From a virus, in the IMG/VR virus record IMGVR_UViG_3300048586_000088, positions 1-54,265 of that record: DNA of 54,265 bases. The stretch is one strand, 5' to 3'. The position numbers and the translations under genes were made by a program. The notes beneath the pieces are model-generated. The model searched no databases. It had not been told where the DNA came from and saw only the letters and a program-made list of their open reading frames with translations. Below are positions 40,027 to 48,262 of this stretch, in pieces; position 1 is the stretch's first letter, and each line of letters opens with the position of its first letter.

Positions 40027-40073
40027 TGTATTTCGTTGGTGATGATCATGTTCGCTGCTCGACCAGCGGAAAC

Positions 40074-40970
40074 CTACTCGGCTTCGGCTTCAAACGTAAC
40101 GCCTTCCGCGTTCTCTTCCAAGGCCCGGTGGACAATTTGTTGCTCCTCCGGGTTGCACGCAGCCAGGTAGCCTTGGATCGTGTCCAGCTTGGCGGCAACA
40201 ACATCAGCGAAGGCATGCACGCGGCGGCTCATGCTCTCGATCACCGCCTCATCCCGGTACACCCGGATGATCACCAAGCGCATCGCCAGCGGGAAGCGGT
40301 CGTCGTAGCTCACGAAGTCGCACCAGTTGCGCCCGCTGATCCATAGCTGGCCATGGACCTGCTCGAAGTAGTCCTCGGGCAGCGTGCGCGTCAGGTAGGT
40401 CTGAAGATGCCGCTTGATCTCCGGGCACTTGACCTCCAGGATGCCGGGGCCTTCCTCGTCATCCTCCACGAAGCCGTCCGGCGTTGCGCCTATGGTGGTG
40501 CCTTCGAGGATCAGGAGGCGGCCTTCGGATACGTCCGTGAACTTGTGGGTCGCGTACTGGTCCAGCGCGTCCTGCTCCAGGTCGATGCCGCGATCCATGG
40601 CGGCGCTTCGGCCTCCTACGCGGTCCAGTCCTGTAACGGCCTGCGCCATGATCTCGTACATGTAGGACACGGCCGTCTCGGACAGTGGGAAGGCTCCCTG
40701 CAAGGCTGCGGCCTCAGCCACCATCTGCGGCAAGCCGTCCGCCTCGACCTTCATCCCGGCACGCGGCCCGGACTTCAGCACCTTGAAGCGGTCGGCCTCC
40801 GGGATCAGATGGATGTGCGCGTTGACGAACTCTCGCGGGATCGTGCGCGGATCCTTCACCACATCGCCGAACCGGGATGCCGTGACCATTGCGCGGCGGG
40901 CGGTCTTCCAAGTGTCCGTCCCGTACTTCGGACCATCAACAACGCCGGGGGGTAGGTAGATGGTGCTCAT
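40074..40970 (-). CDS. YqaJ/lambda-type exonuclease
   Basis: The protein has 298 residues. IGATPDGFV and GILEVKCPE, then YFEQVHGQLWISGRNWCDFVSYD are the D...E-x-K ... Q-x-x-x-Q catalytic pattern of YqaJ/lambda exonucleases (PD-(D/E)XK fold). With RecT, 250 bp upstream, it forms a two-component annealing system for phage DNA recombination, as in lambda Exo-Beta. Confidence 0.92.
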   Translation of the reverse strand: MSTIYLPPGVVDGPKYGTDTWKTARRAMVTASRFGDVVKDPRTIPREFVNAHIHLIPEADRFKVLKSGPRAGMKVEADGLPQMVAEAAALQGAFPLSETAVSYMYEIMAQAVTGLDRVGGRSAAMDRGIDLEQDALDQYATHKFTDVSEGRLLILEGTTIGATPDGFVEDDEEGPGILEVKCPEIKRHLQTYLTRTLPEDYFEQVHGQLWISGRNWCDFVSYDDRFPLAMRLVIIRVYRDEAVIESMSRRVHAFADVVAAKLDTIQGYLAACNPEEQQIVHRALEENAEGVTFEAEAE

Positions 40971-41218
40971 GGTGCTGTCGGTTTAAACCACTGAAGATCA
41001 AGCCTGCGGCAATCCGCGACGAACTCTTTTTTCTTCTCGCAACGAATGCCGAAATATATCCCGATGCAAAGCGACCAATGCGCACCGGTAAAGTACGCTA
41101 CCCCTTTGTGCATTCTTCCGTCCACATCATTTGCTTGAATGATCGCGAAAGCCTCCATGCCCGAGTGGATGTGATCAAAAAGGGCGTTGTAGTTCTTGGA
41201 TGTTGTGTAGGTGCTCAT
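40967..41218 (-). CDS. Hypothetical protein between exonuclease and RecT
   Basis: The protein has 83 residues overlapping the exonuclease start as ATGA and abutting the RecT stop. It contains KGVAYFTGAHWSLCIGIYFG and a Cys-Lys-rich CEKKKEFVADCRRL. The function is unknown; the position suggests a recombination-associated role. Confidence 0.65.
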   Translation of the reverse strand: MSTYTTSKNYNALFDHIHSGMEAFAIIQANDVDGRMHKGVAYFTGAHWSLCIGIYFGIRCEKKKEFVADCRRLDLQWFKPTAP

Positions 41219-42138
41219 CAGTTCTCAGGTGTTACGCCGACTTTCCGCAGCATCGTCCGCCAGAACTCCGGGTCAACCCGGTTGCTCAACGCGAAGGCAG
41301 CCGCCTCCTTCTTGATCGCCGCCTTGTCCTCCCCAGCGTATTCCTTGAAGGCGTCCCGGAACTGGTCCTGCAAGTCCTTCGCCACGCCCTCAGCAGCCGT
41401 CACCGGCGCCGCCGTCTGCGACCCGCTGGTGTAGTCCTCGTTGTCCATCTCGATCGCCTTGGCCAGCTTCTCGAACCGGCTGGACTTCGGCAGGTGCTTC
41501 GTGTGGCGCTTCAGGACCGTCTTGCGGGCCATCTCCTCGGGGTCCGTATCCCAAGGCGACGAGCGGCCCGCTTTGACGCTCTCGCTGCGTCCCTTGATAC
41601 CGTCTATCTCCTGCTTACTCATGATCTCGAAGTGCTTGGATCCGTCCGCCAGGGTCGCCAAGCTGTACACGGCCACCATGTCGCCCTTGGGCAGCCCGCG
41701 CATCATGTAGGGCGTATGGCGCAGCACCTTCCGATCGCTGGCCATGTCGATCTCGCACTCGTCGCCCTTGTATACGGGGTGGCATTCGATGGACCGGACC
41801 GATCCGGTATCCGTCAGCAGCTTCACCAGCCCCATGTAGGAAGGCTCCAGCACGCAGACCGTCTTCCCTGCCTTGCGGCGCGGGATCAAGTACGCCAGCT
41901 TCATCGTTGGGTTCAGCGTCAGTCCGCTGTCGGCCAGGTTCATCAAGGCCTGGATCTTGCTCTCTGGCGTCGATCCGGCGAGGTAGTCGTTGCCCTCGAA
42001 GATCTGCATAGCGAAGGCAGCCTCCTTGATGAAGTTCTCCTCGTTCGCCAGTCGGGCGAAGTGCTCTCGGGCCGGGGCGAATAGTTCCACCGCCTTGTTC
42101 TGTTGCGCGGGTTGAACCGCTGTCGTCGGGTTGCTCAT
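41218..42138 (-). CDS. recT: RecT-family ssDNA-annealing protein
   Basis: The protein has 306 residues. ALMNLADSGLTLNP, LAYLIPRRKAGKTVCVLEPSYMG and SPWDTDPEEMARKTVLKRHTKHLP are the conserved RecT blocks. The start reads ATGAGCAACCC, a sequence complementary to the small RNA seed. It anneals single strands made by the exonuclease gene downstream. Confidence 0.94.
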   Translation of the reverse strand: MSNPTTAVQPAQQNKAVELFAPAREHFARLANEENFIKEAAFAMQIFEGNDYLAGSTPESKIQALMNLADSGLTLNPTMKLAYLIPRRKAGKTVCVLEPSYMGLVKLLTDTGSVRSIECHPVYKGDECEIDMASDRKVLRHTPYMMRGLPKGDMVAVYSLATLADGSKHFEIMSKQEIDGIKGRSESVKAGRSSPWDTDPEEMARKTVLKRHTKHLPKSSRFEKLAKAIEMDNEDYTSGSQTAAPVTAAEGVAKDLQDQFRDAFKEYAGEDKAAIKKEAAAFALSNRVDPEFWRTMLRKVGVTPEN

Positions 42139-42296
42139 TGGTTTGGGGTTTGAATGCGTGTGATCGTTCCGTCAGGTTTCATGTAGATGGTCGGCAGTCT
42201 GTCGCTCTGCCGCTTCCGTGCCCATGCTGGCAGCTTCAGCCGCTCATGCCGCTGTATGGCCCGCACAAGGCTCCGCAGTGCTTCGTTCTCAGTCAC
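42135..42296 (-). CDS. Small basic protein, 53 residues
   Basis: A GTG at 42296 overlaps the regulator's stop by 8 bp and the frame ends with an ATGA overlap on recT. The product begins MTENEALRSLVRAIQRHERL and is Arg/Lys-rich. Being linked at both ends argues for real translation. The function is unknown. Confidence 0.6.
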   Translation of the reverse strand: MTENEALRSLVRAIQRHERLKLPAWARKRQSDRLPTIYMKPDGTITRIQTPNQ

Positions 42297-42603
42297 CTTC
42301 CTCGGGGTTCACGGGTCCGCCAGCCGGGTCGAAGTCCAGCAGCTTGCGCACATCGTAGATGCCGAAGAACCGCGCCATCCGCAGCAGGTGCCTGGGCTTC
42401 ATGCTGGTGAGCGCCGCGCCCGTGTCCCATTGCCACATCAACTGCTGCTTGCGCGTGTCGCTGATGGGTCCGCGAACGCCGAACTTCGGGCGGCTGATGT
42501 CGTCGCTGAAGACGTGGGCAGCCAGTTCGGTCTGCGTCACCTTCCTTCGGCGCTTGTGGCTGGCAATGGCCAGCAGTTCCTTGATCCGTACTCTCTCGAT
42601 CAT
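42289..42603 (-). CDS. Small DNA-binding regulator-like protein
   Basis: The protein has 104 residues from ATG 42603. RIKELLAIASHKRRRKVTQTELAAHVF resembles the helices of a Cro/C1-type helix-turn-helix, and LTSMKPRHLLRMARFFGI is a second helix pair. It is among the first genes of the early operon, so an early transcriptional regulator is likely. The identification is moderate. Confidence 0.7.
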   Translation of the reverse strand: MIERVRIKELLAIASHKRRRKVTQTELAAHVFSDDISRPKFGVRGPISDTRKQQLMWQWDTGAALTSMKPRHLLRMARFFGIYDVRKLLDFDPAGGPVNPEEGD

Positions 42604-42613
42604 CTTGTGGGGG

Positions 42614-42775
42614 TTAAAGGTCGCGTAGGTCCGCACGGATCTCGGCGCGTATCTCCGCGCGTAGTTCCTCCATGCAGTGGTGGCACACGTCGCCGTCCGT
42701 GTAGTTGTTGCCGCCGCATTCGTCGCAGCGGTCCGGCTCAGTAAGCAGGTTGTCGGGGGTTGGCAGGTAGCTCAT
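42614..42775 (-). CDS. Zinc-finger miniprotein, first early gene
   Basis: The protein has 53 residues from ATG 42775. CDECGG and CHHCM form a four-ligand zinc knuckle, followed by a repeat-like basic-acidic helix (ELRAEIRAEIRADLRDL). It is the first gene behind the 42.8-kb early promoter, and its leader is the conserved GTGACTGAAAC. Confidence 0.75.
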   Translation of the reverse strand: MSYLPTPDNLLTEPDRCDECGGNNYTDGDVCHHCMEELRAEIRAEIRADLRDL

Positions 42776-42798
42776 GTTGCAATGTTTCAGTCACGGCA

Positions 42799-42828
42799 CA
42801 AATATAGGCCGAACTTTCACAATTACAA
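42799..42828 (-). promoter_or_regulatory. Early-type promoter with conserved 5' leader
   Basis: The minus strand carries TTG (42828-42826), 19 bp and TATATTTG (42806-42799), then TGCCGTGACTGAAAC. It is nearly identical to the promoter at 18.9 kb from TGTTGTAATTG through the leader. It drives the recombination and replication genes. Confidence 0.88.
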
Positions 42829-42840
42829 CAGGTTGGCAAA

Positions 42841-43284
42841 TTATTTCACGGCCAGCAGGTAGGCCGTCAACGCGCCAAGCGCCGCCAGCACCCCATAGAG
42901 GAACCCGCGCCATCCCCTGCCCTTCGCCTTGCGCTCCCAGAACTCCGCATCCTTCTTGAATTGGTCCGCAGCCGTAACGAGGTCCGCCACGTTGCCCGAT
43001 GCAAGGTCAGCCCGTTGGCGCTCGATGGCTTCGCGTTGCTGGGTGGCCTTGAGTTCGCTGCTGTACTCCGCGATCAGTCGCGCCATGATCACCCGCTTCG
43101 CCCGCCCGTCTACCCCGCTCCACAGGCTATCGTTCACGGTCAGCACCTCCCCAACGGTGAAGCATATCGTGTCCCGTTGGTTCAGTCCCACGAACGGGCT
43201 GTCAACGGGTAGTGATGGCCCTTCGGACGCTCTCGCGCAGTTCACGCTTAGAACGAGGCATAGGACGGGGAGTAGTTGGCGCAT
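42841..43284 (-). CDS. Exported protein with coiled coil and C-terminal anchor (spanin-like)
   Basis: The protein has 147 residues from ATG 43284. A signal peptide (MRQLLPVLCLVLSVNCARA) is followed by a helical middle rich in Glu, Arg and Gln and a C-terminal transmembrane helix (FLYGVLAALGALTAYLL). It overlaps the upstream gene by 83 bp, as outer- and inner-membrane spanin genes often do. Spanin function is inferred from topology and place. Confidence 0.6.
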   Translation of the reverse strand: MRQLLPVLCLVLSVNCARASEGPSLPVDSPFVGLNQRDTICFTVGEVLTVNDSLWSGVDGRAKRVIMARLIAEYSSELKATQQREAIERQRADLASGNVADLVTAADQFKKDAEFWERKAKGRGWRGFLYGVLAALGALTAYLLAVK

Positions 43285-43531
43285 GGAGTTGTGATTCAAG
43301 TTCCTCGATTCTGCACAGGCGTTCGGCGGATTCCTTCCGGCTGGCTTCGGCTTGGGCCTTGAGAAAGTCTGCGGCTACGGCGTTGGCCCTTGCGATCTGC
43401 GCCCCGTATTCGATGGAGCGTTGCTGCTGCTGGATAACCCGCGCCTTGGATGCGTTCATCCCCCACAGTACGGCACAGGCGACGGCCAGGATGCCGCACA
43501 GGATGGCGAGGGACTTGGTGAGGATGGTCAT
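43202..43531 (-). CDS. Inner-membrane spanin-like protein
   Basis: The protein has 109 residues from ATG 43531. One N-terminal transmembrane helix (ILTKSLAILCGILAVACAVLWG) is followed by a coiled coil (VIQQQQRSIEYGAQIARAN) and a Pro-rich end (PTTPRPMPRS). This is the topology of an i-spanin. Its gene overlaps a second exported protein gene. No Rz family signature is visible, so this is inference. Confidence 0.55.
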   Translation of the reverse strand: MTILTKSLAILCGILAVACAVLWGMNASKARVIQQQQRSIEYGAQIARANAVAADFLKAQAEASRKESAERLCRIEELESQLHAPTTPRPMPRSKRELRESVRRAITTR

Positions 43532-43716
43532 GGGGCCTTTGGCAGTTTCATCCAGTGCGTCACATTGTATGCAGCCTCTCGGTCGATGTAGTCCCATACA
43601 GCATCACCTTCGTACGTGCCGAGATAGCACCCGACCGACACAACTCCAGCGTCACAGATGATCACCGTCTCGTCTATTGCAGGGAGGCGGTCAGTGCATT
43701 TTATCCAGTCGCTCAT
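43528..43716 (-). CDS. DUF551-like protein
   Basis: The protein has 62 residues from ATG 43716. WIKCTDRLPAIDETVIICDAG and VTHWMKLP are the N- and C-terminal signatures of DUF551, a small phage family of unknown role. It overlaps both neighbours as ATGA. Confidence 0.85.
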   Translation of the reverse strand: MSDWIKCTDRLPAIDETVIICDAGVVSVGCYLGTYEGDAVWDYIDREAAYNVTHWMKLPKAP

Positions 43717-44093
43717 CTGTTCCGCCCCGTATAGTTCAACCATGACTGCCACACCAACACGCCCTCCACCAGCAGGGCCATTGCCACGGCTACCCATCCT
43801 CCATCGGACCACGTTACAGAACCCGTAACGATAAGGGCGATGCACATGGCTTGGATGAACACGAACGCTGTCCAGCTTGTGCGCCCGAAGCCAGTGGGAC
43901 GTGTCAGGTACTCGGCGAAGGTTTCGCGGCGGTACTCGTGGGGCTTCAGCGAGATGCGCTGCCCCATTTCGTTGGTGTACAGAATGGCCTCGAACTCCTT
44001 TGTGATGCTGTCGTTTTCGATGCCGTCAACGACCCAAAAAGCGTCCGTGCTCAGTTCAACGATGCCGTCTCCGGCCTGTGGGTGGGTGGTCAT
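43713..44093 (-). CDS. Two-pass membrane protein
   Basis: The protein has 126 residues. After a hydrophilic 75-residue domain come helices near residues 75-95 (WTAFVFIQAMCIALIVTG) and 98-115 (GWVAVAMALLVEGVLVW). The start overlaps the YopX-like gene's end by 38 bp. It is placed with lysis-associated genes. The function is unknown. Confidence 0.65.
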   Translation of the reverse strand: MTTHPQAGDGIVELSTDAFWVVDGIENDSITKEFEAILYTNEMGQRISLKPHEYRRETFAEYLTRPTGFGRTSWTAFVFIQAMCIALIVTGSVTWSDGGWVAVAMALLVEGVLVWQSWLNYTGRNR

Positions 44094-44484
44094 GGGTCAG
44101 TAATTCTGGGGTTTCGTAAATGTTGCCGACGACCTTCCATCCTTCGCCATCGTCTTCACAAAGTGCTCGTCCTGTTGCACTACCTGAAACGCGGTCGGAC
44201 ACGACATGAAGCCCAACAGACCATTGGTGGTCCCGCGCGCACCAATACACTTCTCCCAAGTAGTTGCGAAGCGAACCAGAGTAGAAAGGATAGGAATCCA
44301 AATCGATCACATCCCCCTCATAGATCTCCCGCCCGTCCTTGTCCTTCAGGCCGGTGTATTGCATGACCGGGCAATCCTTAGTAAACTCCACACTTCGTGG
44401 TGGCTGCATGTCGTATAGGGTGTACGGCCCCCACATGGCGTCTACATTATCCCAAACCCGGAACTTGATCTCTCGTTGCTTCAT
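44056..44484 (-). CDS. YopX-family protein
   Basis: The protein has 142 residues. REIKFRVWDN, then YTGLKDKDGREIYEGDVI and WKVVGNIYETPELL are the standard YopX blocks (RGIKFRVWD, EGD, IGNIYENPEL). YopX proteins are very common in phages of Firmicutes and Bacteroidota and have no known function. The start follows the large secreted protein by 3 bp. Confidence 0.9.
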   Translation of the reverse strand: MKQREIKFRVWDNVDAMWGPYTLYDMQPPRSVEFTKDCPVMQYTGLKDKDGREIYEGDVIDLDSYPFYSGSLRNYLGEVYWCARDHQWSVGLHVVSDRVSGSATGRALCEDDGEGWKVVGNIYETPELLTHDHPPTGRRRHR

Positions 44485-44487
44485 GGT

Positions 44488-46983
44488 TCACTTCGTTTGG
44501 TACAATGGATCCCCCGCGAACAACATCCGGTCAGGTGCCTGCACAGCCGACCATGCCGCGATGCCTACGGGCGTGCCAGCGAGGAACAATGGATGGAAGA
44601 TGGACACGTTCACGAACTGTGCAGGGAGCGAACTACTGCCGGGTTCCGACACGCTACCGACCGACATGGAAGCCCCGCGATCCAAGTGCCACGTGAGGGC
44701 CGTCTGTCCCTTGCTGTTGGTGTAGGTGGAGTTACCGGGTAGGAAGCCCCCGTAACTGGTCACATGGTCGCCATAGAAGCCCGGTTGCCACGTTACCCCG
44801 GCAGCGGTCCCGAGGCTGAACATGGAGCCATAGTAGGCCAAGATGGGGAGCGATGGAATGCGGCCCGAGATCCAGCAGTTCATGGATAGCTGATTGCAAG
44901 TGTTCACCCCTTCGCCCATTCCCGTGACGTTCCGATAATCCCACACGGTCAAGCCTTCGGCTGTCTGCGATGCGCGGGCATTGCCACGGTATGCGGGCGT
45001 CTGGTCCTTCGCCAAGATCATGTAGCTGTTGCCCGTTGCGCCGTTCTTCGTGACAGATGCCTTGATGTACTTGGCGTCCACCAACAGGAAGGAGGGTGCT
45101 ACACCTTTGGCCGTGCGTGGCGTGGTGCCGGTGTAGTTGTACAGGACCGAAGCGGTAAGGCTCGACACTGAACGCGGGCCGAAGGTGACCGCCGAGGTGA
45201 TGGACTGCGACCCGTAGCGCGAAGGCTTGCTGAACGCCAATACGGTGAACTGCTTGCCCGCGTTGTTGATGGCCGTCCGTGCCGTGTTCAGTACCGTGGC
45301 GTTGGTCAGTTCATCGCTGCTGCCAAGGTTGACCGTTACCGTTGCCGTTGTCTTCCACGCCGCGCTGTATGCCTGTGCCATTGCCGCCGATGCGGGGTCT
45401 GCGCTGTTGATCACCACCAACACGTCAGCCGGGTTGATAGCGCCGGGCGTAGTAGGCGGCGGCTCCACCACGATCGTGCATGGCTGCGTGGTCGGCGGTG
45501 ATGTCCCTGTGCATCCTGCCGGGCTGCTGGTCACCGTGCGGACCTGAACGCCGTTCACGCAAGCGCCCCAAGGTCCGGTCGTGTATGTGCATGGTGTGGG
45601 CGTGGGTGGTGGCGTCACTGTTCCGCCCTCCGATGCGATGGGCTGGGTGTAGCTGTACAGCGGCGTGCAGCCGGACCAACTGCCCACGGCATTCCCCGTC
45701 ATGGGGTCGCGGGCCAAAGGAGCGAGGCGCTGGTCGCAACTCGCGGCCACGTCCTTCAGCGTTACGCCAGGGGACAGGATAACCCCGTCAACGCTGTTCC
45801 AGCACCATGTGGTCACGTTGGACCCGAACCCGTTTGTGGCGTCCATTTCATACAGCCGTCCCTTGTCCCGGTCGTGGAGCATGTAGGCCGGACGGTCGAA
45901 CCATGTGACCCCGTAGATGTTCACGGACGAACGGAGGCCCGCCTTCCCTTTGTATCGGATCAGGCTGTGCGGCATGCTGTTCACCTTGGAATAGGCGAAG
46001 CCGTAGACATCCATCTTGACCCAACAATCCTCGGCGTCCAACAACTGTTGACCCCGGCTGTATGGCCGTGCTGCGGTCTTACCTGTCTCGAACTTGATGC
46101 CGTACACCTTCAGGCTGGTGCCGTTGCCGATGCTGCCCTGTGCGTCCGGGCGGACATGGAACACGGACGGGTTATCGTCATAGCTGCCCATGTGAACCTG
46201 CATGTGGGCACCGCCGATAACGCCGTAGGCCCCAACGCCGCATTTGAAGATGCTGACGCGCTCCGTGTAGAACGTGGCGTGGAACTGTCCGCCCAACTCA
46301 ATGCCGTAGTTGTTGGCCTCATAGATGAACACGTCCTCGATCAGATAGTCCTCCCCCGCCTTCCATGCGCCGATCGCGCTGAAGTGGTAGGAAGGGTCGT
46401 ATAGGCCGGTCCCTTGGCCCATGATCTTGAAGCCATGAAGCTGGGAACTCTCCGTATACCCGAAGTTATCCACCCGGCCCCACGTCATATCGCGGAACAT
46501 GAACCGCTGCGCAGGGTCTCCATCCCATCCGGCATGGTCGTATACCAATGTCGTACCTCCTGGCTTCACGCCCCAACTGTCCAGCACGTACCCTTGCGTC
46601 CCTTCGCCCCACACTTGGCCCTGTGGACGGATGAGGTCGATGTCAACGCGGAACGTACCGTGCGGCCAAATGATGTTGGCCCGTGACCCGCATCCGTTCG
46701 CATAGTTCGTCACACCGGGTCCGTCATCGTTGGCCCACACCGCCTCGTTGTGCCATGCCGCAGCTTTGCGGATGTTGAGCACCTTGGACGATGCGCCGAT
46801 GTACTCCATGTACCCTACCCATGCGGGCCACTTGGCCTTGGCCTGTGCATAGGTCATGTCCTTGCCGATGGTGGTGGTATCGCGCCAACTGAACTGTGTT
46901 CGGAGGTCGATGGTCTGCGGCATCGCGGCCATAGGCAGCACGATCAGGCAGAGGCAAAGGAGGCGTTCAAGGAAGCGGATCAT
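44488..46983 (-). CDS. Secreted beta-helix / TSP1-like / TIGR03790-like protein
   Basis: The protein has 831 residues. A signal peptide (MIRFLERLLCLCLIVLPMAAM) is followed by about 400 residues of beta-helix-like repeats with short turns (SQLHGFKIMGQGTG, YLIEDVFIYEANNYGI). A Pro-rich hinge and a thrombospondin-1-like segment (GPWGACVNGVQVRTV) come next. Residues 530-831 match the TIGR03790 layout (NPADVLVVINS, GDHVTSYGGFLPG, SVSEPGSS, LFAGDPLYQ). It lies in the lysis operon, so it may be exported and not built into the virion. Confidence 0.8.
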   Translation of the reverse strand: MIRFLERLLCLCLIVLPMAAMPQTIDLRTQFSWRDTTTIGKDMTYAQAKAKWPAWVGYMEYIGASSKVLNIRKAAAWHNEAVWANDDGPGVTNYANGCGSRANIIWPHGTFRVDIDLIRPQGQVWGEGTQGYVLDSWGVKPGGTTLVYDHAGWDGDPAQRFMFRDMTWGRVDNFGYTESSQLHGFKIMGQGTGLYDPSYHFSAIGAWKAGEDYLIEDVFIYEANNYGIELGGQFHATFYTERVSIFKCGVGAYGVIGGAHMQVHMGSYDDNPSVFHVRPDAQGSIGNGTSLKVYGIKFETGKTAARPYSRGQQLLDAEDCWVKMDVYGFAYSKVNSMPHSLIRYKGKAGLRSSVNIYGVTWFDRPAYMLHDRDKGRLYEMDATNGFGSNVTTWCWNSVDGVILSPGVTLKDVAASCDQRLAPLARDPMTGNAVGSWSGCTPLYSYTQPIASEGGTVTPPPTPTPCTYTTGPWGACVNGVQVRTVTSSPAGCTGTSPPTTQPCTIVVEPPPTTPGAINPADVLVVINSADPASAAMAQAYSAAWKTTATVTVNLGSSDELTNATVLNTARTAINNAGKQFTVLAFSKPSRYGSQSITSAVTFGPRSVSSLTASVLYNYTGTTPRTAKGVAPSFLLVDAKYIKASVTKNGATGNSYMILAKDQTPAYRGNARASQTAEGLTVWDYRNVTGMGEGVNTCNQLSMNCWISGRIPSLPILAYYGSMFSLGTAAGVTWQPGFYGDHVTSYGGFLPGNSTYTNSKGQTALTWHLDRGASMSVGSVSEPGSSSLPAQFVNVSIFHPLFLAGTPVGIAAWSAVQAPDRMLFAGDPLYQTK

Positions 46984-47026
46984 GTGATGTGGTTTGTGCC
47001 GCCAAGGTAAGCAGCACCACTATCAC

Positions 47027-47482
47027 TTAGTCCAACTCGAAGTGGACCAGGTCCTGGAACGTCTGGTCCGTGATGATCTCGCCGTCGCCATCCCAATTAC
47101 CACCCCAGCGCATGGCGATCCCGCGCCGCTTGCCCACGGCCATCACCACACCCGCCACGAAGCAGATGTGCGAACGGTCGTATCCAAGGGCAGGCTTCCC
47201 GGCCACGCGGATCACGATGTCCACCGCCCTCGCCTTGGGTTCGATCTTGTTCACCACGTGCTTGGCGACCTTCACGATCTCGTCCTGCCCGTAGGCGTCA
47301 GGGTTGATCTTGCTCTTGCCGGTGCGGAAAAGTTGCCGTTGCTCCTCGATCGTGCGGGCGCCGTCAACAAGCTGGAACTGGACAGTGGACAGCTTCCTGG
47401 CGTCGTCGATCACCATTGCCAGTTCCCCGCGTAGTTCGGACAGCACCAGGCAGGAGCGGTCGTCCCATTGCCATTCGCTCAT
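47027..47482 (-). CDS. Endolysin, M15-family peptidase
   Basis: The protein has 151 residues. LVDGARTIEEQRQLFRTGKS opens the fold, EPKARAVDIVI supplies the Asp of the zinc site, and MRWGGNW followed by LVHFEL gives the catalytic end. These are the L-alanyl-D-glutamate peptidase (M15C) signatures. The usual first His before the A-V-D is ten residues away (KHVVNKIEPKARAVD) where typical enzymes have about six. It cuts peptidoglycan after holin release. Confidence 0.85.
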   Translation of the reverse strand: MSEWQWDDRSCLVLSELRGELAMVIDDARKLSTVQFQLVDGARTIEEQRQLFRTGKSKINPDAYGQDEIVKVAKHVVNKIEPKARAVDIVIRVAGKPALGYDRSHICFVAGVVMAVGKRRGIAMRWGGNWDGDGEIITDQTFQDLVHFELD

Positions 47483-47961
47483 GGCTGCGCGGGTTGGTCG
47501 TCCTTGGTCTGGATGTACTTACCAAGCCGCTCCTCCAGCCACACGATCAACTTGGAGCCGGTGAGCTTGCCGTACTTGCGGGCAACGTCAAGCAGGGTGG
47601 CGATTCCCACGAACGAGGCCACGGCAATGAACAGCGGCGTGTCCGGTATCCACGTCGCGTTGGGGATCATGGTATCAACGATGGACGCCACGAACAGCAT
47701 CCCGGCCGTGAGGCTGAACTTTTTGAGCGGCCCCATGGTGAAGTGCGATGTTCGGAACTCTTTGCCCGCACGCATGGCGACCATAGCCCCCATGATGGCA
47801 TCCACCACCAACATCACGAAGTAAAGGAAGATGGACATGCCGATGATCTGAAGATTGCCCCAAAGGACCGCGATCCCGCTCAACAGGATCTTGATGCCCA
47901 CCTCTGCGGGCGTCCCTCCGATGATCTCCCTGAGCAGTTGCCCGAACGTCGCCTCCTTCAT
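47479..47961 (-). CDS. Holin (toxin secretion/phage lysis holin type)
   Basis: The protein has 160 residues from ATG 47961. LSGIAVLWGNLQIIG, FLYFVMLVVDAIMGAMVA and FSLTAGMLFVASIVDTMI are hydrophobic helices with the VDAIMG...LKKFSLTAGM signature of the phage holin 4 (Cph1/TcdE-like) family. It directly precedes and overlaps the endolysin as ATGA. It forms the membrane hole that lets the endolysin out. Confidence 0.9.
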   Translation of the reverse strand: MKEATFGQLLREIIGGTPAEVGIKILLSGIAVLWGNLQIIGMSIFLYFVMLVVDAIMGAMVAMRAGKEFRTSHFTMGPLKKFSLTAGMLFVASIVDTMIPNATWIPDTPLFIAVASFVGIATLLDVARKYGKLTGSKLIVWLEERLGKYIQTKDDQPAQP

Positions 47962-48248
47962 GCCTTTGTCAGCCTTAGTTGAATGATGATGCCCGCTGCC
48001 ATTGCCGCCACGAGCCAGTATTCCCAAGTATCCGTGCTTCCGATGTTGCTCCCGGTGAACTCCTGCTGCGCCTGGGTGCTGAACCACACGGCCCCCATCA
48101 GCGCGGTGGGCTTCATCCGAGGAGCCGCCCACGCCATTGCTACCAGACACAGCAGTGCCTTGGAAACCTCCGAAAGTGCGAGATAGATCAGCCATTTGCG
48201 TTCGTTGTCGAATGTATCGGGAAGCACGATATGTACCTCCGTCAGCAT
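47958..48248 (-). CDS. Small membrane protein upstream of holin
   Basis: The protein has 96 residues from ATG 48248 (MLTEVHIVLPD). Two transmembrane segments: LIYLALSEVSKALLCLVAMAW and YWLVAAMAAGIIIQLRL. It overlaps the holin start as ATGA, so it may be an antiholin or a second holin. That is inferred from place and topology only. Confidence 0.6.
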   Translation of the reverse strand: MLTEVHIVLPDTFDNERKWLIYLALSEVSKALLCLVAMAWAAPRMKPTALMGAVWFSTQAQQEFTGSNIGSTDTWEYWLVAAMAAGIIIQLRLTKA

Positions 48249-48262
48249 TACGGCCACCAGGA

